64,000 bases of DNA from Cinclus cinclus. Its lineage: Eukaryota > Chordata > Aves > Passeriformes > Cinclidae. The position numbers and the translations under genes were made by a program. The notes below the pieces were generated by a model. The model worked only from the letters and a program-made list of their open reading frames with translations. It searched no databases and was not told the origin of the DNA. Each line of letters begins with the position of its first letter. Within the stretch, counting starts at the first letter, position 1. The stretch spans positions 93,441,619 to 93,505,618 of the forward strand of contig NC_085047.1 in the NCBI RefSeq assembly GCF_963662255.1, read 5' to 3'. Positions 25,809 through 37,910 of the stretch are shown here, one piece after another.

Positions 25809-26110
25809 TGTGGGGTGAGGGTCTGTAGTGATGCAGAATCTCCAGGCAGGTGCAAAGAAGAGCTGCTTTATTGCAAAAAAAACAGGCCTTTTAAAGCAGT
25901 TAGCTCATTATCAGTTACATACATAACAAACATAATTCAACCAACCACCATACACCACGATGTCAACACATACTGTTTATATAACTTGTTTTTCTACCTC
26001 TAATTCAGTTGAGTCTTTTTCCCACAGTCCTTTTCTACTTAGCTGAAGTTGCAGGCCTGAGCCATGATTTTACAAGGCCTTCCTTTTGTAAAGTTTTACC
26101 TATATGCAAC
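25809..26110 (-). mobile_element. Possible solo LTR of an avian endogenous retrovirus (minus orientation)
   Basis: Read on the minus strand, the segment has a GCAATAAAGCAGCTC poly(A)-signal region followed by TTTGCACCTGCCTGGAGATTC and ends CACCCCACA. That resembles the R-U5 end of a bird retroviral LTR ending in CA. The other (U3) boundary cannot be fixed; the given end is a guess. No internal retroviral gene lies next to it, so it would be a solo LTR. It could instead be an unrelated sequence with a chance AATAAA. Confidence 0.4.
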
Positions 26111-29100
26111 ACCTTCTGATTAAAATGCCAACCAAATTAATCAAAATTAGGAATGTTCAGCAGAGCAGGAAAGACTGCAGAGTGCTGCTCCTGCAAAAAG
26201 TAATAGAGACATTCTGGAACCCTGGCTCCATTGCATGAATGAGTCCATAGCCTCAACTATCAAAAGTTCATTATATATGTGGCTTTGGGGGATTTAACAA
26301 ACAATTTCAAAGATTGGAAATTAAAAGAAAAATGAAAAATAAATAAAATATGTTCCTTATAGTATTATTACCTAATTTTGCCTTCAGAAACTGGCATGTA
26401 CAGTTTGGCTGAACATACGTGGAACAATTTATTTTGATCAGTATGAAATGTAATGCATTCTACCCTGCTCCTCTTTCTCTTTCCATGGCTCAGGTTGCAC
26501 AGGGTTTGATTCATGTACATGCTTTACACCGGGTAATTTTTACTTTTATATCCCCTCTCATAGCTATATAAAAAGGCAGTATCTACCCTGGATGAGAACT
26601 CCCTTGTGTTAGAGAAAACACACACACGCATTTTTTCTTTCCCTGAATTTTTCTTCTATACTTTTAAAGGAAATAATGCTCTTAAAGCTCATAATTTCTG
26701 TTCTTTAGTGAACATAGTATTGGGCAAGGAAGAGAGCAAACCTAGAAATGAATGATTAGCCAGAATCTCCTACAGAATACCACCCTGAGAGCTACAGGCT
26801 TGGTCTTATGTGATGCACTTTAATACAGTCTCTACAATTAGTAATTGAAGGCAACAAATATCTTCTTGGCTCTACCAAGACCATTTGATGTACTAATCTA
26901 GTTTCAGGTATCCAAGTAAAACCTGTCGCTCCTAATGTTCTATATTTTTGTGACTGGAGTGTGTGCATTAATTGGTAAATTAAATTGAAAGCAATGGATT
27001 GTTTTTGTGGTAATATTTATACCACTGATAAAAGACAGCCTGCCTCCAAGCAGAAAAAGTTCAATCATCCCTTTTCAATATGGACAAAAGTAGCTTTTAT
27101 TTCTTCCCCCCACCCCCAAAACAAAGCAAAACAAAACCAAACAAACAAACACAAAAAAAAATCAAAAAGAAACCAAAACAAAAAAACAAAAAATCCAAAA
27201 AACTTCATGCAAAATTTAATTTTTTCAGTGTTGTTCTTGTTCTCATATAGATATATGCCTACAGCCTTCAAAATGCTCCATGTAAAAGTTATTTAACTTC
27301 AAAAAAGACTTGTCTAATAATATCCATTGGTGTACAAGAGCTATTGCATTGAAACTGTTTGGATTGTATCAACGTTTACAATACTGCAGATGTTGTTGAA
27401 CATTGAGTCCTTAAAAGTACAGCAACTTTTCAGCTTTTCACTTCACTGCTTTATTTCCAATGGATTGCAACACTACATTGTGCCTGACTAAGAATCTGCT
27501 TTCTCTGTTGTTTTCTGATTTTGACTGTGATCTGTTTTTTGAGGCAGCAGAAGTAAAAGCAGCTTTTCTTTTTAACCATGCCACTGACATAAGGGCATCA
27601 TTGATAAACTGAAAACAAGGCAGTTCACCTCTTGAAAAAGTGTTTCTGTATGGCTGTGTCAGTGCTGTTCCTGTGCCCTGGCAGAAGCTGCTCCACAGAG
27701 CTCTGTAGCAGCCATGGAGAGCTTTTTACTCACTGTGAGCAACCACTGAAATACCATGTAGAATCCACATATTAAGATTAGGCTTATTTAAAAATGGGGG
27801 AGAAAACCCAAAATCACCTAAAACTCTGTGTCACAGTTTGCATCAAAGGAAATCCTCAGCTTGTTTTCGACCCCCTGCTTACTGTAAAGGTTCTTTACAG
27901 CAGTCTTTGCAATTCAGAGCATCTACCCAGACTTGGGTTAAAACAGTAGGATGTTTAGACTACAACTAATTTAGAGGGGTTTGTATATTTTCTTACCATA
28001 TGAGTAGCTGTATTTTTTCATGCTACCAGAGTGCTTAATTCAGTCAGAAGGTAGTTCCTCAGATACGATGAAACAATGAATTGACATTTTGTTACTATAG
28101 ATATACTGACATTGTGTGGAAATAGAAATCATTATTTGGTAAGCAGGGGATATAGAGGTGAAAAATGTTGATGACTGACAAAGTAATTGGAAGCTGACTT
28201 GACAACCTTCACTCCTGACAGCACAATCCAGTACCAGCTCATTCCCACAGGCTGAGTACTGAATGTAGGGGTGAATTCTTCTCAAAGCCATAGAAACATC
28301 ATCAGGTATTTCCATTCCTTCAAGGTGAAGGCCTCTGTGATTCTTGGGACCCAGGCAGTATTCATCCACCAGGACACTGCTCTGGAGCCTCCAGGGATTT
28401 CATTTTGCTCTGCCCACTGTGTACAGCTCAGGCACCAAAAAGGGGTTTCAGCACATCTTGGAGACGAACTTCCTCCACACAAAGGGGCTCTTTGTTAGCA
28501 TTAGATGTGCAGAGCTGGGCCCTGCAGCAGCCTTGCTGCCCTCCTGGGGTTTACCAGTGCCAGGGGAAAAGGACAGACTGGAGAAGCACTGACATAGGCC
28601 CCTGTTAGTTTTCCAGACAGTCCCAGGATGGGCAGTTCTGATAGCCTGCACACACAGAGATGCTGCACCAAGGCTGTCACCTGCTGTTGGTGAGAAACAG
28701 CAGAGTTTATACACGTGTGTAAGCACAGGAGGAAAAAATACACACCCCAGCACCCAGTGCACACACAGCACAGGTGATCACTTACACCTGAAAATTATCC
28801 AGCAGGAAGCAACAGGATACCTGACACAGGTTTTTCTCAAAGCAGATTTAAGCAAGGTATGTGTATGCATAGGAGGGAGCAAAGAGACAAGCTGAGCCAG
28901 CATGACTATGAGAGTGGAAGCAGGGAATATAACATGCACTTAAAATTAGGGTTTTTGTTTTCATGTCTTTAAGGAATGCTGTCAGTCTCTATGCTCATCA
29001 GCACATATAAGTTTTTCCAGAAAGTGAGTATGATCTTAACAGCATCTGACTGTTGAACATTTTCTGAATACAATGACATTTCTATTGCTTTTTTATATAA

Positions 29101-31205
29101 AACATCATTGGGAAGAGTAGTCCATGTAAAAGCAGGACAGAAAAAAGTGACTGAAGGAGGAAACTATTCTGATTTCAGCACTGTAAACATGGAGCTGCCT
29201 GTTTGCATCTGGCTTGAAAGCTGAGATCTTGCACACTTCCCGTGGCATCCATTTCCAGAGCGTGAAAAGGGGTCTCACAGTGCTTGGTAAATCCCCAGGC
29301 ACGGCAGCCTCTGGGCTGTCATGACAACCACAGGGCTATGGCCATGGGCTCTGGATGCTTGCACACACTGCATGGCTGTTGAGTTTGTGACTAATTCCTT
29401 ATCATCAGCTGACTCCTGCCCTCTGTCAACGCTTCTTCCTGTTCAGAAAACGTGGGAAGTAATTTCTACCAGGTAGCTCATTCACATTGCTGAATTAACG
29501 GTACTTTTCTGATTAGTGGAACAAGATTATTTTACAGAAGAAGGCATCAATTGACTCTTTTATGAATGGCCTAAAATAATATTCCATCTTTAGTCTCCTT
29601 AATTTCAGAGGTGGCCCCTAAACCATTTATTTTCTAGGCTCAGGACATTCTTGATTACTCTAGCAGTGACAGAACATGAATAGCAATATCCCAAGATTGT
29701 CAGCATCCCAGTGCAGTATGACTGTAATACAAATTATTTTTGGACTCACCCTGTGGCTACTGGGGAAGAGACTCTCCATCTCCACCACAGTACCTTCACA
29801 GTGCTTATCAGCAGAACTATTCTAAAGGGTGGACAATCTAGGTAATCTCTGCTGTTTGAATCATTCATCTTTGTCAAGTATTTCTTGCTGTTACAAGCTT
29901 TCAGTTTAATTTGTGGGTAGAATAATTCATATTCAGATGAGTGGTAGCAGAACTGTATCCAAACAGGATAAATGCTGGTCCTTACTTGCCACAATACCGT
30001 GCAGTTTCAAGATGCTGCTGTTTGCTTAATTAGAGAGAGGGGAATTAAGAGCTCTGTAGTCCTCCACTGGCACAGCAAGGGTGTGAGCAGCCCCTGCTCA
30101 CCTAGTCCACATCTCAGCATTGCTGAGACCAGCACTGAACTGCAGCAGGGCCCCACCAGCCAGTGGCTCCTCTCCCCTTGTGTGAAGCCCTCTGATCAGC
30201 TGCAGCGGTGACCGCCCTGGACACAGACTCTGGGCAGCTCTAGGTCTCCCTCTCCAGGAGCAAGGCTGATGAAAAGGCAACTGCTGAGGCTGATCACCAG
30301 GTCCTTCATTTGCTAGCTTCTTCAGAATGTAAGATTGTGAATCCACCACTGAATAAAATCTTTCTTATTGCACTTACACGACTGTTACGTGTTTGAGCTT
30401 TCAGGTTAAGCAGCTAGAAAGCAAAGTGTAGTGAGGAAATACTTAAGAGACAGACAACCTCCTGGGCCTTCAGAGCAAAGGGACTTTCCCTGACTCCTTG
30501 CAGTAATTAATTTATTAGCTGCCGGGAAACAGCAATAATAATAATAACAACAAGCATGTGTCAGTATTTATCAGAACTAGTCCCTTCCCCACGAAGCAGG
30601 GCTGGCACTTCTTCAAAGCCACACAGGGGCTCAGCAGGTCCATGAGGGGCTGGCAGCCTCCACACAGCAGTGGGAGCTCTGCCAAAGCTACTGCTACCTG
30701 TAGCATTGCACCAGATTAAATTTATTGGGGTGGCAACTTAAAACACTACAAACAAGTTTTCCATTAGCTATGGTTTCTATGGCTACTCCATTTCCATGGG
30801 AAATGTATGCTTTGACCCCTGAGCCTATAGTGATGTGCTCCTTCCTCCTTGGGCCATGGCACTCACATTTCCCTTAGCTACATCACTTTAGCAAGCCGTA
30901 CCTGGTTTTCAGGAAGACCTGAGCCTGGCCATCAGCAGCCGGGCCGGTCTGTGTCATTGCTCCTCACTCACATTGCTGTTAGCTCAAGGGTCCGAGCACA
31001 CAGACTCTCAACCACAGTAGAAATCTCTTGCAGGACAGCAAGACGAATGTGCTCCATCCCTCGACAAGATTCCACGAGTAGCCTGAATTGCCCAGAAGCC
31101 GTTTCATGTTTGGGACCTGGTATCGAGTTGAGGAATGACGCTGTGAGGAGGAAGGGCGGGCTGGCAGCGCGGGCTGCCGGCGGGACCTGTGCCATCCCCT
31201 GCCGG
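26111..31205. other. Intergenic sequence with simple repeats
   Basis: Mostly AT-rich DNA. An A-rich imperfect repeat with AAAC/AAACA units lies at 27117-27200 and an (ATA/ACA) tract at 30534-30552. A poly(A)-signal-like AATAAA followed by a T-rich stretch is near 30353-30370. The ORFs here are short or start without ATG and show no domain. GC content rises from about 31140 into the minisatellite. Confidence 0.5.
27112..27200 (+). repeat. A-rich (AAAAC)n-like simple repeat
   Basis: Imperfect low-complexity tract of A runs broken by C, with ACAAA and AACAAAC units. Could be a decayed retroposon tail, but no element body is recognisable upstream. Confidence 0.8.
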
Positions 31206-31371
31206 TCCGGCACCAACCCCGGAACCAGCCCCGGAACCAGCCCCGGCACCAACCCCGGAACCAGCCCCGGCACCAATCCCGGCACCAATCCCGCCGCGGC
31301 ACCAACCCCGGTACCAATCCCGAACCAACCCCGGCACCAGCCCCGGTACCAATCCCGGAACCAGCACCGGC
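31206..31371. repeat. GC-rich 12-bp minisatellite
   Basis: About 13 imperfect copies of a 12-base unit, CCCCGGNACCAN, where variable positions alternate A/C/T and A/G; two copies differ in length. It stands in a small GC- and CpG-rich patch (31140-31400) inside AT-rich DNA. Because 12 is divisible by three, long open frames appear on both strands: Pro-Gly-Thr-Ser/Asn repeats on plus and Gly-Leu-Val-Pro or Cys-Arg-Gly-Trp repeats on minus. These are repeat artefacts unless transcripts show otherwise. Confidence 0.92.
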
Positions 31372-32350
31372 GCCTCCCGGACCTCCCTGCTGCCCTCGCC
31401 TTGTGCACTTCACAAATCATTTTACAGTATTCCCAATTTTCCAAACTCGTACGGGACGGGGGTTATCCCCAGCATTCACATGACATCCACTATGTTTTAT
31501 TCGACTTTAAGGTAAATATAAATATCACATAATGAGAGACTTTGGGAAAAAATACAGCAGAGAGAAATGGCAATCACTTCTTTTTCTTTATAAGAGCTTG
31601 TCTCAGAAGTAATCCCTCCAGTTTTTGGCTGTGCCAATAGTGTTGTGGCATATATACTGTATACATGCCTGCAGTCTTGATTTTCCTTCTTGTCCAGATA
31701 AAGGCACTAGCCCGAGATTGCACCTGCTCCTTCCTGTCTGAACATCAAGTTTTCTTTAACATAGAAAAACCGAACAGCATAAGGACAGGAATGGTGCTTC
31801 AGCTATAAAATTGGGACACAAATTTTTAAGCGTCCAGACTTGACAACAGAGAGATGTCCTCATGCCCCATAATGCAGTCACATTCTGAACATTGTAATTG
31901 GAGTAGTTCATATTTCCAGGCACAACAACACAAATCTGCAAAATTCCCCCCAAATCTAGTATGACACTAAGCACCAAGTTAAACTGTTGTTTTTTCAAGG
32001 ATATTTTCCAAAAGTATATTTATCTTCTAAAGGATATCCCCCTGCTTCAAGTTCTTTCATTTATCCATGCCCAGAACAGACAAAGCGGAAACTCGGAGAC
32101 TGTTAACCAGATTTAACTGAAGGGTTAATGCAATAGTAGATGAACTTTATTGTTAAAAAACTAGAAATAATTTACCCTTGGGACAACTAGACCTGACAGG
32201 GAGGCCTTCAAAAACACCACTTTTCATTGACTTTATAGAATATGCCCAAACCAATCAGTTTGAGAACTGAGGAAGATGTGTGTCTCACAGGCTGAAATCA
32301 ACAAGCTGCTTTTTGGACCAGGTACACCATGTCCCATAGCTCAGTTCAGA
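31372..32350. other. Intergenic sequence
   Basis: No gene seen. A stretch at 31598-31640 loosely recalls the end of bird mariner-type elements but is too short to call. Confidence 0.5.
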
Positions 32351-32795
32351 TCATAGAATTATCGAGGTTGGAAAAGATCACTAAGGTCATTGAGTTCACC
32401 AGGTAACCCAGTACTGCCAAGTCCATTGCTAAGCCATGTCTTTTTAATACCTCCAGGGATGGTGACTCGCCCACTTCCCTAGGCAGCCTGTTCCTCTGCC
32501 TGACAACACCTGGGGTGAAGAAATTTTTCTTAGTATCCAATCTAAACCTCCCTGGCACAACCTGAGATAATTTTCCCTCATCCTGTCATTTATTTGGGAC
32601 ACTGACTTTCACCTTGCTACAACCTCCTTTCAGGTAGTTGTAGAGTGATAATGTCTCCCCTGAGCCCCCTTTTCTGCAGGCTGAACAACCCCAGTTCCCT
32701 CAGCCATTCCTCATGTGACTGACTCTCTAGACCCTGCAAGGGCTCCATTGCCCTCTTCTGGACACACTCCAGCACCTCAATGCCTCAATGTTGTC
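32351..32795 (-). mobile_element. CR1 LINE 3' fragment, antisense
   Basis: Begins with TCATAGAATTATCGAGGTTGG, the complement of the CR1 3' terminus, and continues with antisense CR1 landmarks: CTCCAGGGATGGTGACTC, CAGCCTGTTCCTCTGCC, CCTCCTTTCAGGTAGTTGTAGAG, CAGGCTGAACAACCCCAG and CTCTTCTGGACACACTCCAGC. About 440 bases, 5'-truncated, non-coding. Confidence 0.93.
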
Positions 32796-35700
32796 TGTAA
32801 AAAGAGAGCTGTAAAGAAGGCTAGAATGTAATTCTGCTAATACAGATAAACAACATCAAAACTAGATGCTGGGTTGTTAGGCCCTGAGTGTTCCTGGTGA
32901 ACAGTTGCTTTTCTGCATTTGTTATCATGCTATGTTAATGCAATTAATATGCACAAAGAATAGATACTGATCAACTCAGAAGAGGCTATTTTTTTTTTTC
33001 TGCCAGCAGCAGCTGAGTTTGTTAAGGTCATGAATCATCTCATTCTTCAGCAATGACTGATTTCAGAATGTGACCAAACCAGCCTTCATCTACTGGTTAA
33101 TAGTTAACAGTTTATTTCAAGTGCCTGATAATTTCTGGTCCAGATCTGCTGAAAACACATGAGGGCTGAGAGTTAATATTTATCTTAGCAGGGTGAAAAT
33201 ATAAACAACTTATTTCTGTAGCTTCTTGTGATTTGTTTTCATTTCCTGTGTGAAACAAATGGGGCACAAGCAGCCACCTATCCTTCCATGGAGACAATAA
33301 AAGAGGAGATCAGAAAAGTCTCTCAGAAATAGAGGACCAGACAGGAGGAAGTTACAAGGACCAGAATCAAAATTTACCACCACTAATCAGGTAGTTTAAA
33401 CATCTACCTCATCTAAATTTTGATCAAGTTATGCAGATTTTGCATAAAACATTTCCGGTCTAAATTCTCTAACTACTATCTCTGAATTTCTTTGCTCAAA
33501 TCCAGTATAGATTGCACCGCTTCTGAAATCCACATTACTTTTTTTTTTTTTTCCTTTCAACTACCTGGATCATGACAATATAAGTTTTATGATCCTTCCA
33601 GCTGGGAAGCTTGAAAAATAAAACCTTGAACAGTTGTTAGACTCCATGAGGGTCATGTGGGTCTAGTAGCTTTATACTAGAGGATGTGGCAGGCCAGAAT
33701 CTGGGAGACCTTTGCAGCCCTTTTCTACAATGATCTACCCTGAATGCCTCCAATTCTCAGTGTCCCACAGAAGGGACAAATGACCTGTCATTTTTATCTC
33801 CTGAAATACCACACCAGTTAAGTTAATGCTTTAAAATCAGCTGGCCCAAGTTTCAGTTTATGATTATATGTAACTTCAGGAGTTTGGGGGCTGCTTTCTG
33901 AAACCATTCCATTCACAGAGGTGAGGAGGGTTCAAGTGAGAAACAGAGCAAGTGTACAGGAGCTCTTTCCAGGTAAATGCTGCTCAGAATTAGCAGCTTT
34001 GAGACTTTCTGATTTTCATTAGTCTAATCTGCTATTTTTTGTTTAACTTTTGACCTCCACAAGGCAAGAAGTTCTTCAATGTACTGATCATGCAACGTAC
34101 TGTAATAATGCACTGAGGAGAAACTATTACTTCCTTCCATTTTAAACCTCCTACTACAAGACTGCAATACCTTCTCTCACTGTTGATAATTTCCTGCTAG
34201 TTTTTCATCCTTTTTATTGGCAATTTGAGGACAGAGACAATGAGGGATGTTTTAGCTGGAAAACAAACTCCACTTCCTGAATTGCCTAAATTCCTCTGTT
34301 TTAAAAAGTCCTTCAAATTCTTGCAGCTCTTGTGGCTTAATGCAAAGGTTTTTTACAGATCTTTTGTCCTTCATGATCACAAAATGTACTTGCAATGAAT
34401 ATAAACGCATTGTCAACTTGTGTGCCTTATGCATCAAAACACAGGCTGTGACCTGAAGCTCAATGAAAGGGATGGATTTTTTTGCCTCTCGCTCTGAAGA
34501 GCACAGCTAACAAGTGTTCATTGCAGTTTCTCCATCTGTACTCAATTATTTCTTTTTGTTCGTATCCATTATCAGTCTGTCCAGAAGTTAGCTAATTTAT
34601 AACCCTAATCAAAAACTCATATCAGACTTTAAATTCAAGTCCATCCTTCTTCACTGAAGAATTTTAGCATAGGTTTCATTTAGGTATGCTTTTAACTGTT
34701 AATGGTATTCCTAAGAGCCAAGAAAATACTACAGCACCCAGATGAATATGGCATGGGATTAAGTGCATACTTGGCTTCTTTTTTTCAAGACTCACTGATG
34801 TTTCACAACCAGACCTGGTATTCCTATTTATTTTTATTTTACCCTCTTCCATTCTTGTTTTCCATGCATGTATTCTATAATGAAGGTTTAAAACAATATT
34901 TTGTAGTCTTTCTCTCCTTTGGACATACCCCCTTGTGATTCACCTTTTATTTTCAAGCAGTTTTTCCATTCAGTGTAATTTGTCAATATTAAATTGTCAC
35001 CTTTCTCCTTTTTCTGATTTATGAATAGCGGTGTTGCCATTTTATAGTAATCCCATCTGAGCTTTAGAGAATTACAAGCTTCTTTATTTGACTTAAATAG
35101 GAACAAGCTTACTCCAATAATAATATTTTGTGTTTACATCTCCAATATGTTCTAAAAGTTTTCTTTACTGTGTTATTTTTACTCCTTAAACAGGCTAGCT
35201 TTAACAGAGCAGGTGTTTGAAGTAAATTAAATTATATCATATTATATCTGTAATAAGTTTCACCCAGCACTTCTGTTTAAATGATGGATTTAGATTAAAT
35301 ATCAGCTAGCATTAATAATTTCTGTAATGCCCTCTATCTCACAGAAGTTTTTTTCTCAGTGTCTTAAAAGGATATGTATAATTCAAATTCACTGAAAAAA
35401 TATCATAATATAAACCTTTTCCTTGAGTATTTTCCTTCTTTCATCCTTTAGGGTTCCAAGTTTTCCCTCTTGATCAAGAGTCTTTGCCCTAGGTGTGAAG
35501 GAGGGTTAGCATACCTTATAGTCAAAGCTCTGGAACCAATCAGTGATGTATGAGGCCAAATACAGGACTGATTTGCTCCTATAAGCAATTCAAGCAAAGT
35601 TTTAGTGGGGTTGACTTAAGTGAAAAAGAGCACAGACTGTGGTGCTGCATTTCTGCAATGCTCTAAAGATGGAAACATCATTACAATACTAATTAATACT

Positions 35701-37463
35701 GATAACTTAATGCCAAAGAAAGCAAATCCACAATTATATTCACCTCCTGCCTGGCATTTTAAGTGGAAAAAAAAAACAAGCAAACAAGCAAGCAGACTTT
35801 TAAATATTTTCAGAGCTGAAGCCAATCCAGGAGGTACTAAATCAATTACTTAAGCAACTCGCTTTTGTAAAGGGAATTCTCAGCAACAGATTTCATGTCT
35901 AGGTGACTTCCCAGGCCCCAAGAAACACAGCAGCATCTACAGTCTGGAAAGATGCCAAAACAGCATGCAATCTCTAGCAATTCATAAGTGCCAAAAAAAT
36001 ATACTGCTTCAGCAAACATTGCAAATTTTCACATAACAGAACTACACAGAGAATAACTATTATTGCAGGAAAAAAGAGTTTAAGTTTCAGCTGCAAGCAC
36101 TAGACACTGTTTGTCAGAGGCAATTTTAAAGTATTTTTGCTCTTGAATTTACAGCAGAATTTTCTCTATATAATTAGATTGGAGAATATTTTTTCTAGAT
36201 GACTCAAGGTCAAACTGCATTGTACTTATTTATACCTTGGCTATGAATTTTTCCACCGATCTCAGTAAGATATCTGGACTACCCAAGGTGAGTAATGATT
36301 AAAACCTTGGTTATTAAAAAAGAAAGGACAGAAGCAAAACAGAAGAGTTTCCTAAGATCAATCAACAGAAAATTTTTGAATGGTGAAATTGAAAATGCAC
36401 TCAAAACAATAACACAGAAATCAATTCTCAGAAACACTGTGATGTAAAATGATGTGCTGGGGAGTGGTGCACTTAATTTTAATCATAAATATATGGTTAA
36501 AGACACAGAAAAAGTAGGAAATTCTGACTGCATCATCTTTTTGTAAACTCTCTACAGGATATTATTGTATGGCAAAGTTTCAAACGTAATGAGGTTGCCG
36601 TCATGCTGTGTTTGAAATTATTTTAGTAAAACTTAGCATATTTTTAGTAGGTTTTAATGCCTAAATATAATGTCTGAAACAGTCACAGTCCAACTAACAA
36701 GCTAGCAACTGAAATCTGAAATATTATGGGGGGTTTTGTTTCTTTACACAATTTAGAAAACAGCCAGGGAGTCCTCATATTCTAGGAAGAAAAGGTTTTC
36801 TGTTACAGAAGCAACTAAGAAATTCATCATAGTTTCCTTTTTTCCTAGTTCTAAACTAGGACTAACAGAAGACTGGAATATTTTATGCAGTAAGTTTCTA
36901 ATTTGAAGGCTACAAACTTGGCAAGAATTTCCAGTATTGCTCTCCAAAAACATGCTAGTATAAATTATATTTATATATTCTAAATTCCACTGTGATCATC
37001 CTTTTTCTTCAAATCCCGAGGTCACATCTTCACACATGCAAGTAAATCATGCCTATCTTTATCCTTCTAATTGTGTTAATATTTCCTTTATAAATAGGTT
37101 CTGTTATCCATGAATAGCTGGGGCATTTCTCATCCAAGGGCCAGATGTGGTTGGATGAAATGAGCCCATGAAGGGGGTTAATACTGTCAGGAGAAACCAT
37201 TGTGATGAATTTTATTTCATAGTGGTCAATTTACACTTTGAAGGTCACAGTGTTGTCTTTCTGTAAGGGGATAGAAAGAGGGTAGCTGTTAACATGCACC
37301 AGGAGGAGCAATCCCACTTCTCTTTACAACTGCCAGTATGGTTGGGAGGAGTTGAAAGAGGAAGGAGAAAAGGAGATTGCAATGGTTTGTCCAGCCAAGA
37401 GGTGAAATGAAAGTGTAGTAACAGGGCTAAAGGCAGGACAGAGTGTAACTCCTGACACTGGAT
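32796..37463. other. Intergenic sequence, no gene recognised
   Basis: AT-rich DNA with short homopolymer tracts (T runs near 32990 and 33540). Open frames are short and without known domains. Nothing else recognised. Confidence 0.5.
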
Positions 37464-37910
37464 GTGTGTCATGGTTTAGGAATGGTTCCCCAGTTTAGTG
37501 CTCCCAATGAAACACGCAAAACCACAGCCCTGTGCTCACTCCCCTGTATCCTCTTCCTTCCCTGTAGGGAGAAGAGGAGAACTGGAGGCTCAAAAGGTAA
37601 AGATCATGGGTTCAGACAAGAACAATTACTGGAAACAGCAATGAAGTCAAAAACTGAAGAGTAACAGCAACAATATTAATAATAAAGTGTCTAAGACGTG
37701 AACAGTTCACATAGGAGTGCTCACCACATAGAAACTCCTGACAACACTGCACCACATGGCCATGCTTTGACAACAGGAAGGGACCCCTTTCCCTGTCCTC
37801 AGAAAATGAAGTAATGTGGTATAGAATTACCTCCAGGTCCCAGCCATGATCCCTTCTGGCTACTGTGAAAACTAACCCTGTCCTTTCTGGAACCAGGGCA
37901 ATGGGACCTT
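37464..37910 (-). mobile_element. Solo LTR of an avian ERVL-like endogenous retrovirus (minus orientation)
   Basis: Starts with TGTCATGGTTTAGGAATGG, the complement of a common bird LTR 3' end. It continues with the antisense of that family's R-U5 region (AAAAGGTAAAGATCATGGG, AGAACAATTACTGGAAACAGC) and further U3-like segments (GTGCTCACCACATAGA, CAGGTCCCAGCCATGATCCC, GGAACCAGGGCAATGGGACC). The far boundary is uncertain and may extend to about 37990. There is no retroviral coding sequence beside it. The family call is from memory of bird LTR sequences; element type is surer than the exact subfamily. Confidence 0.7.

Noticed and set aside
30849..31532. 227-codon plus-strand open frame and opposite frames of 87-158 codons
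   Set aside because: The length comes from the 12-bp minisatellite, which keeps frames open on both strands. The non-repeat parts resemble no protein I know.
31598..31640. Short similarity to the end of a bird mariner-type element
   Set aside because: Only about 20-30 bases recall the terminal sequence, with no matching inverted repeat found nearby.
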